From positions 1-8,137 of the forward strand of contig CAMLKO010000038.1 in the NCBI GenBank assembly GCA_946480495.1: a stretch of 8,137 nucleotides of DNA, read 5' to 3'. The notes beneath the pieces are model-generated. The model saw only the letters and a list, made by a program, of their open reading frames with translations. It did no database searches and was not told the origin of the DNA. The DNA is from an uncultured Caulobacteraceae bacterium. Lineage in GTDB: Bacteria > Pseudomonadota > Alphaproteobacteria > Caulobacterales > Caulobacteraceae. Shown piece by piece: positions 6,701 through 8,137 of this stretch. A program made the translations under genes and the position numbers. How positions within the stretch are numbered: the first letter of the stretch is position 1; each line of letters begins with the position of its first letter.

Positions 6701-7685
6701 GCTGGGTTCGCGGCGCGTCGAGGCGGAAGGTCTGCAGGACCACCTGCTTGCTGGCCGGGTCGTAACGGGTGACGACGTCGGCGCCGCCGATCGGCTGGAC
6801 GATGCTCCCGAACCGCCAGCTGCCCGGGCCCGCATGGCCGGTCACGTCGGCGACTGTGACGCCCCGGTCGGCGGCATAGTCGACGTGGGCCTGTCCCTGG
6901 ATCAGCGAATCGAGGCCGGAGATGCCGCGCGTCAGGCCGCTGGCCGGAAAGACGCGGGCGGGGTCGAAGTTGCGGATCGAGCCCTGGGTGGCGAGCTGCT
7001 TCAGCCCCACGGCCCCGCGCGCCGAGCCGTTGATGACGGCGCGGTTGACGCCGTCGTCGATGATGAGGCGGCTTTCGGCGGACAGGCGGCCTTTCGTCTT
7101 CTCGAACGCCACCCTGGCGATCGCGGCCTTCCAGGCGACCGGTCCCCTCACCTCGCGCATCAGAACCGTCCCGTTCTCCAGGTCGACGCTGCGCAGGTAG
7201 CTCAGCGGCCGGTCGCGGCGGGGCTTGCCGGTGAGGGAGAAGATGAGCGTGCTGAGATCGAGCGGCGGCGGCGGTCCGGCCGCGTCGTAGCCCAGCTCGA
7301 AGGCGCCCTGCGGCGAAGCGCTGATCGCGGCGAAGAAGTCCTTCACCACCAGGTGCGAGGGCGCGGGGGCGAACAGGCCGATGGAATCGAGGCCAAGGCC
7401 GGTCTCCACGAGCTTCGCTCGCAACACGGGCCGAGCCTTGCCGTCGTCCAGCGAGACATCGGTCATCCGCAGGCCGATCGCGTTGGCGGGCCCGAAATGG
7501 ACGAGCTGCACCTGGCCGACTTTTGCATGGCCGCCGGCGATCTGACCCGCGAGGACCTTTTCGACGACCGGGCGCAGCGCGCCGGCGTTCATCGGACCTA
7601 CGGACAAGGCGGCAAGCAGGGCAGCCGCGATCACCGCGAGCGCCGCAAGCGTCATCAGCCCATACCTGACGGCGGGCTTCAGCAT
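3738..7685 (-). CDS. AsmA/YhdP-like envelope protein (DUF3971 plus AsmA-like C-terminal region)
   Basis: This 1315-residue protein starts with a single membrane anchor at about 9-30 (short basic N-terminus, then a long Ala/Leu run). It continues as a very long beta-rich periplasmic region of repeated amphipathic strands. The C-terminal 150 residues carry the AsmA_2/YhdP signature: a T-A-R-G-M-M-D segment near 1230, G-V-V-T-P-A-Y-V-L-N-A-A-L-G near 1250, G-L-F-G-I-T-Y-T, and P-L-S-V-A-A-P-G-F-L-R-R-M-F near the end. E. coli YhdP is about 1266 residues. That family is proposed to form hydrophobic grooves moving phospholipids between inner and outer membranes; the same role here is inferred. A Gly/Ser linker lies near 1060-1073, and no cysteine occurs anywhere. 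The ATG at 7685 has AAGGGGG at 7696-7690. Longer in-frame starts up to 7742 would overlap the promoter elements and lack such a site. The gene converges on the VOC gene and diverges from the peroxiredoxin gene. Confidence 0.9.
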   Translation of the reverse strand: MLKPAVRYGLMTLAALAVIAAALLAALSVGPMNAGALRPVVEKVLAGQIAGGHAKVGQVQLVHFGPANAIGLRMTDVSLDDGKARPVLRAKLVETGLGLDSIGLFAPAPSHLVVKDFFAAISASPQGAFELGYDAAGPPPPLDLSTLIFSLTGKPRRDRPLSYLRSVDLENGTVLMREVRGPVAWKAAIARVAFEKTKGRLSAESRLIIDDGVNRAVINGSARGAVGLKQLATQGSIRNFDPARVFPASGLTRGISGLDSLIQGQAHVDYAADRGVTVADVTGHAGPGSWRFGSIVQPIGGADVVTRYDPASKQVVLQTFRLDAPRTQLNVVGRLWLAPERKGQPARVEYRLTSDHSLLTIAPHAQPQTLDRMVLTGALTPEKGRLEVRDLRVLMAGQPVKISALLYRGANPDISWGMKADIAVGGEIGIPQVFAFWPEGIAKGARLWLEPRLVSARVTGSTIHADIPPGQLDRHKLKNEQLRIAFNYREGVLKVAPTLPPIEHAVGSGVVQGDRLDLVMPSGQLYKLALTDGVVTIPRFKPRGATATFGARTRGDIGDMLTLINMPPLQLMGPTGMSPDRLSGPAELKIVITRPMFFHVQPTDYGARYAGTIRNSVIRDVAIGMDLTGGDMAVEGDLNHMTANGVGKVGPFAGKIAFQAALRGRNAGAKAMDLDGRVSFVGAEGAPFQAHLNTRNGAGGGVIRSRVFGGKIQWDPRHVLASGTGQPEAWRLAGFPVGRGLSSRVPVRLAMNAKGGQWVGSLDADAYSGTLAYARTPARVFRYAADITPDEAVRMGLSHFPLFGRPQQLVVNASLQDLGGAADYTLAGMKGRVEWRPDGAPDVLAYRFRTSLDRQDFADLGLPLRPEAPFSIDAQGTAARGGISGQAQAAGASIRYSVSPERSGRRQIALSGSAPEQTFVRLGLDVHEFMDGALDFTGRLDQTADGKLSGRLETDLSRAALSVPDSGWAKPAGKPARGYIDLAVQPGGGVTVQHIVAEGPGLEVNGSAVLTKDQLASLSLPTVRLEGFFDGALQARESREGFQANVAGRYLDFRPILKRVEKVSGSGSGGGGAASKQTLRLDADLDRVRLSESGYVKDVKLSGGWGPPDQRRATLTAATLAGAPISLKAWPDKDTTALSVDVADLGDVAKSLGGYANLRGGHATGTGRIVEGGYDFDFDVRDLTIIRVPGAAQLVATNGAIVFDEVIAPLKIRGSDVTLEDVRATGKSVGLTARGMMDTKTHTLDVIGVVTPAYVLNAALGGVFGARESEGLFGITYTAKGPFEAPKITINPLSVAAPGFLRRMFEPRTPKAPQG

Positions 7686-7711
7686 GCGGCCCCCTTCCCT
7701 TGCCTGTAGCG

Positions 7712-7742
7712 CCCTATAGACGAACCCGGTTTGACGCATCAA
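7712..7742 (-). promoter_or_regulatory. Probable promoter of the AsmA-like gene
   Basis: On the minus strand, TTGATG (7742-7737) is followed after 16-18 bp by a TCTATAGG-type -10 (7720-7713). This would place the transcript start near 7707, with a leader of about 20 nt before the ATG at 7685. It matches a general sigma70 pattern. Its -35 abuts that of the divergent peroxiredoxin promoter. Confidence 0.5.
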
Positions 7743-7758
7743 TTGTCGGCGCTAACAA
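7731..7758 (+). promoter_or_regulatory. Probable housekeeping promoter of the peroxiredoxin gene
   Basis: TTGACGC at 7731-7737 and GCTAACAA at 7751-7758 are separated by 13 bp. This fits the Caulobacter housekeeping pattern TTGACGS-N10-14-GCTANAWC at all but the last base. The start of transcription would be near 7764, giving a leader of under 20 nt that contains the AAGGAAA ribosome-binding site at 7771-7777. Confidence 0.68.
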
Positions 7759-7781
7759 GGCCGGAACGTGAAGGAAATCCG

Positions 7782-8137
7782 ATGGCAGACCTGAAGGCTG
7801 GCGATCGCGCACCCGACTTCGACCTTTCGACCGACACCGGCCGGGTCCGCTTGAGCGATCTGAAGGGCAAGGTCGTGGTGCTCTACTTCTATCCGAAGGA
7901 CGACACTTCCGGCTGCACGGCCGAGGCGATCGGCTTTTCCGAAGCCGCGGCGGATTTCGACAAGGCGGGCGCCGTGGTGGTCGGCGTCTCCAAGGATACG
8001 GCCAAGAGCCACGGCAAGTTCCGCGGCAAGTATGGCCTGAAGGTCGAGCTGGGCGCGGACCCCGAGGGCGAGGTGGTCGAGCGCTACGGCGTCTGGGTCG
8101 AGAAAAGCATGTACGGCCGCAAGTACATGGGCATCGA
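7782..8137 (+). CDS. bcp: Thioredoxin-dependent thiol peroxidase, Bcp/PrxQ family (3' end cut by window edge)
   Basis: The first 118 residues are visible, out of about 155 usual for the family. The protein should reduce hydrogen peroxide and organic hydroperoxides in the cytoplasm. A-P-D-F-D-L at 10-15 and the active-site block F-Y-P-K-D-D-T-S-G-C-T at 36-46 are typical. C45 is the peroxidatic cysteine in the P-x3-T-x2-C motif (P38, T42, C45). The loop has S43 where Pro is common. The resolving cysteine found five residues later in many PrxQ proteins is I50 here, and no other cysteine appears in the visible part. G-V-S-K-D at 68-72 and Y-G-V-W at 102-105 also match the family. The conserved arginine after Y-M-G-I lies just past the edge. 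The ATG at 7782 follows AAGGAAA by 4 nt. It is divergent from the AsmA-like gene. Confidence 0.95.
   Translation, partial: MADLKAGDRAPDFDLSTDTGRVRLSDLKGKVVVLYFYPKDDTSGCTAEAIGFSEAAADFDKAGAVVVGVSKDTAKSHGKFRGKYGLKVELGADPEGEVVERYGVWVEKSMYGRKYMGI

Noticed and set aside
5289..7709. Very long plus-strand open frame (806 codons) opposite the AsmA-like gene
   Set aside because: Its composition is the Ala/Gly/Arg/His/Asp-rich kind seen in antisense frames of GC-rich genes, with no recognisable domain. The opposite strand encodes a clear AsmA/YhdP-type protein with anchor and signature C-terminus.
7752..8012. Minus-strand open frame opposite the peroxiredoxin
   Set aside because: The plus strand encodes an unambiguous Bcp/PrxQ with active-site motif, ribosome-binding site and promoter.

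Overview
The window is about 8.1 kb of very GC-rich, densely coding DNA. It most resembles an alphaproteobacterium of the Caulobacterales type (Caulobacter/Phenylobacterium/Brevundimonas-like). The basis is codon use, the protein families, and one promoter close to the Caulobacter housekeeping pattern TTGACGS-N10-14-GCTANAWC. The genus is an inference. I see no rRNA, tRNA, CRISPR array, insertion sequence, phage gene or integrase, and the region reads as ordinary chromosomal backbone.

Layout. Two methyltransferase genes lie on the minus strand at the left: a TrmA/RumA-type RNA m5U methyltransferase (854-2095), then, 5 bp downstream, a class I SAM methyltransferase that runs off the left edge (1-848). 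Divergent from them on the plus strand is a pair of small secreted glycine-zipper proteins (2194-2613 and 2661-3287) that look like an old tandem duplication. A strong hairpin (3299-3332) follows, then a small VOC/glyoxalase-fold protein (3337-3747). Converging on it, with 10 bp of 3' overlap, is a very long minus-strand gene for an AsmA/YhdP-like envelope protein (3738-7685). A short divergent promoter region separates that gene from a Bcp/PrxQ peroxiredoxin (7782 to beyond the right edge).

How the genes fit together. The two methyltransferases probably form one transcript. The zipper proteins and the AsmA-like protein all point to the cell envelope (periplasm or outer membrane). The peroxiredoxin and VOC protein are small-molecule stress or detoxification types. 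Nothing links all of them into one pathway, and no gene cassette here looks like a new multi-gene system.

The most interesting details are small. The VOC ribosome-binding site is buried in a 15-bp hairpin. The zipper paralogues share an exact Cys-57-Cys spacing, and one has a tyrosine/glycine-rich low-complexity region. The RNA methyltransferase lacks the first of the four cluster cysteines. The asmA-like/bcp promoters share a TTGA-N4-TCAA palindrome. The visible part of the peroxiredoxin lacks the usual resolving cysteine.
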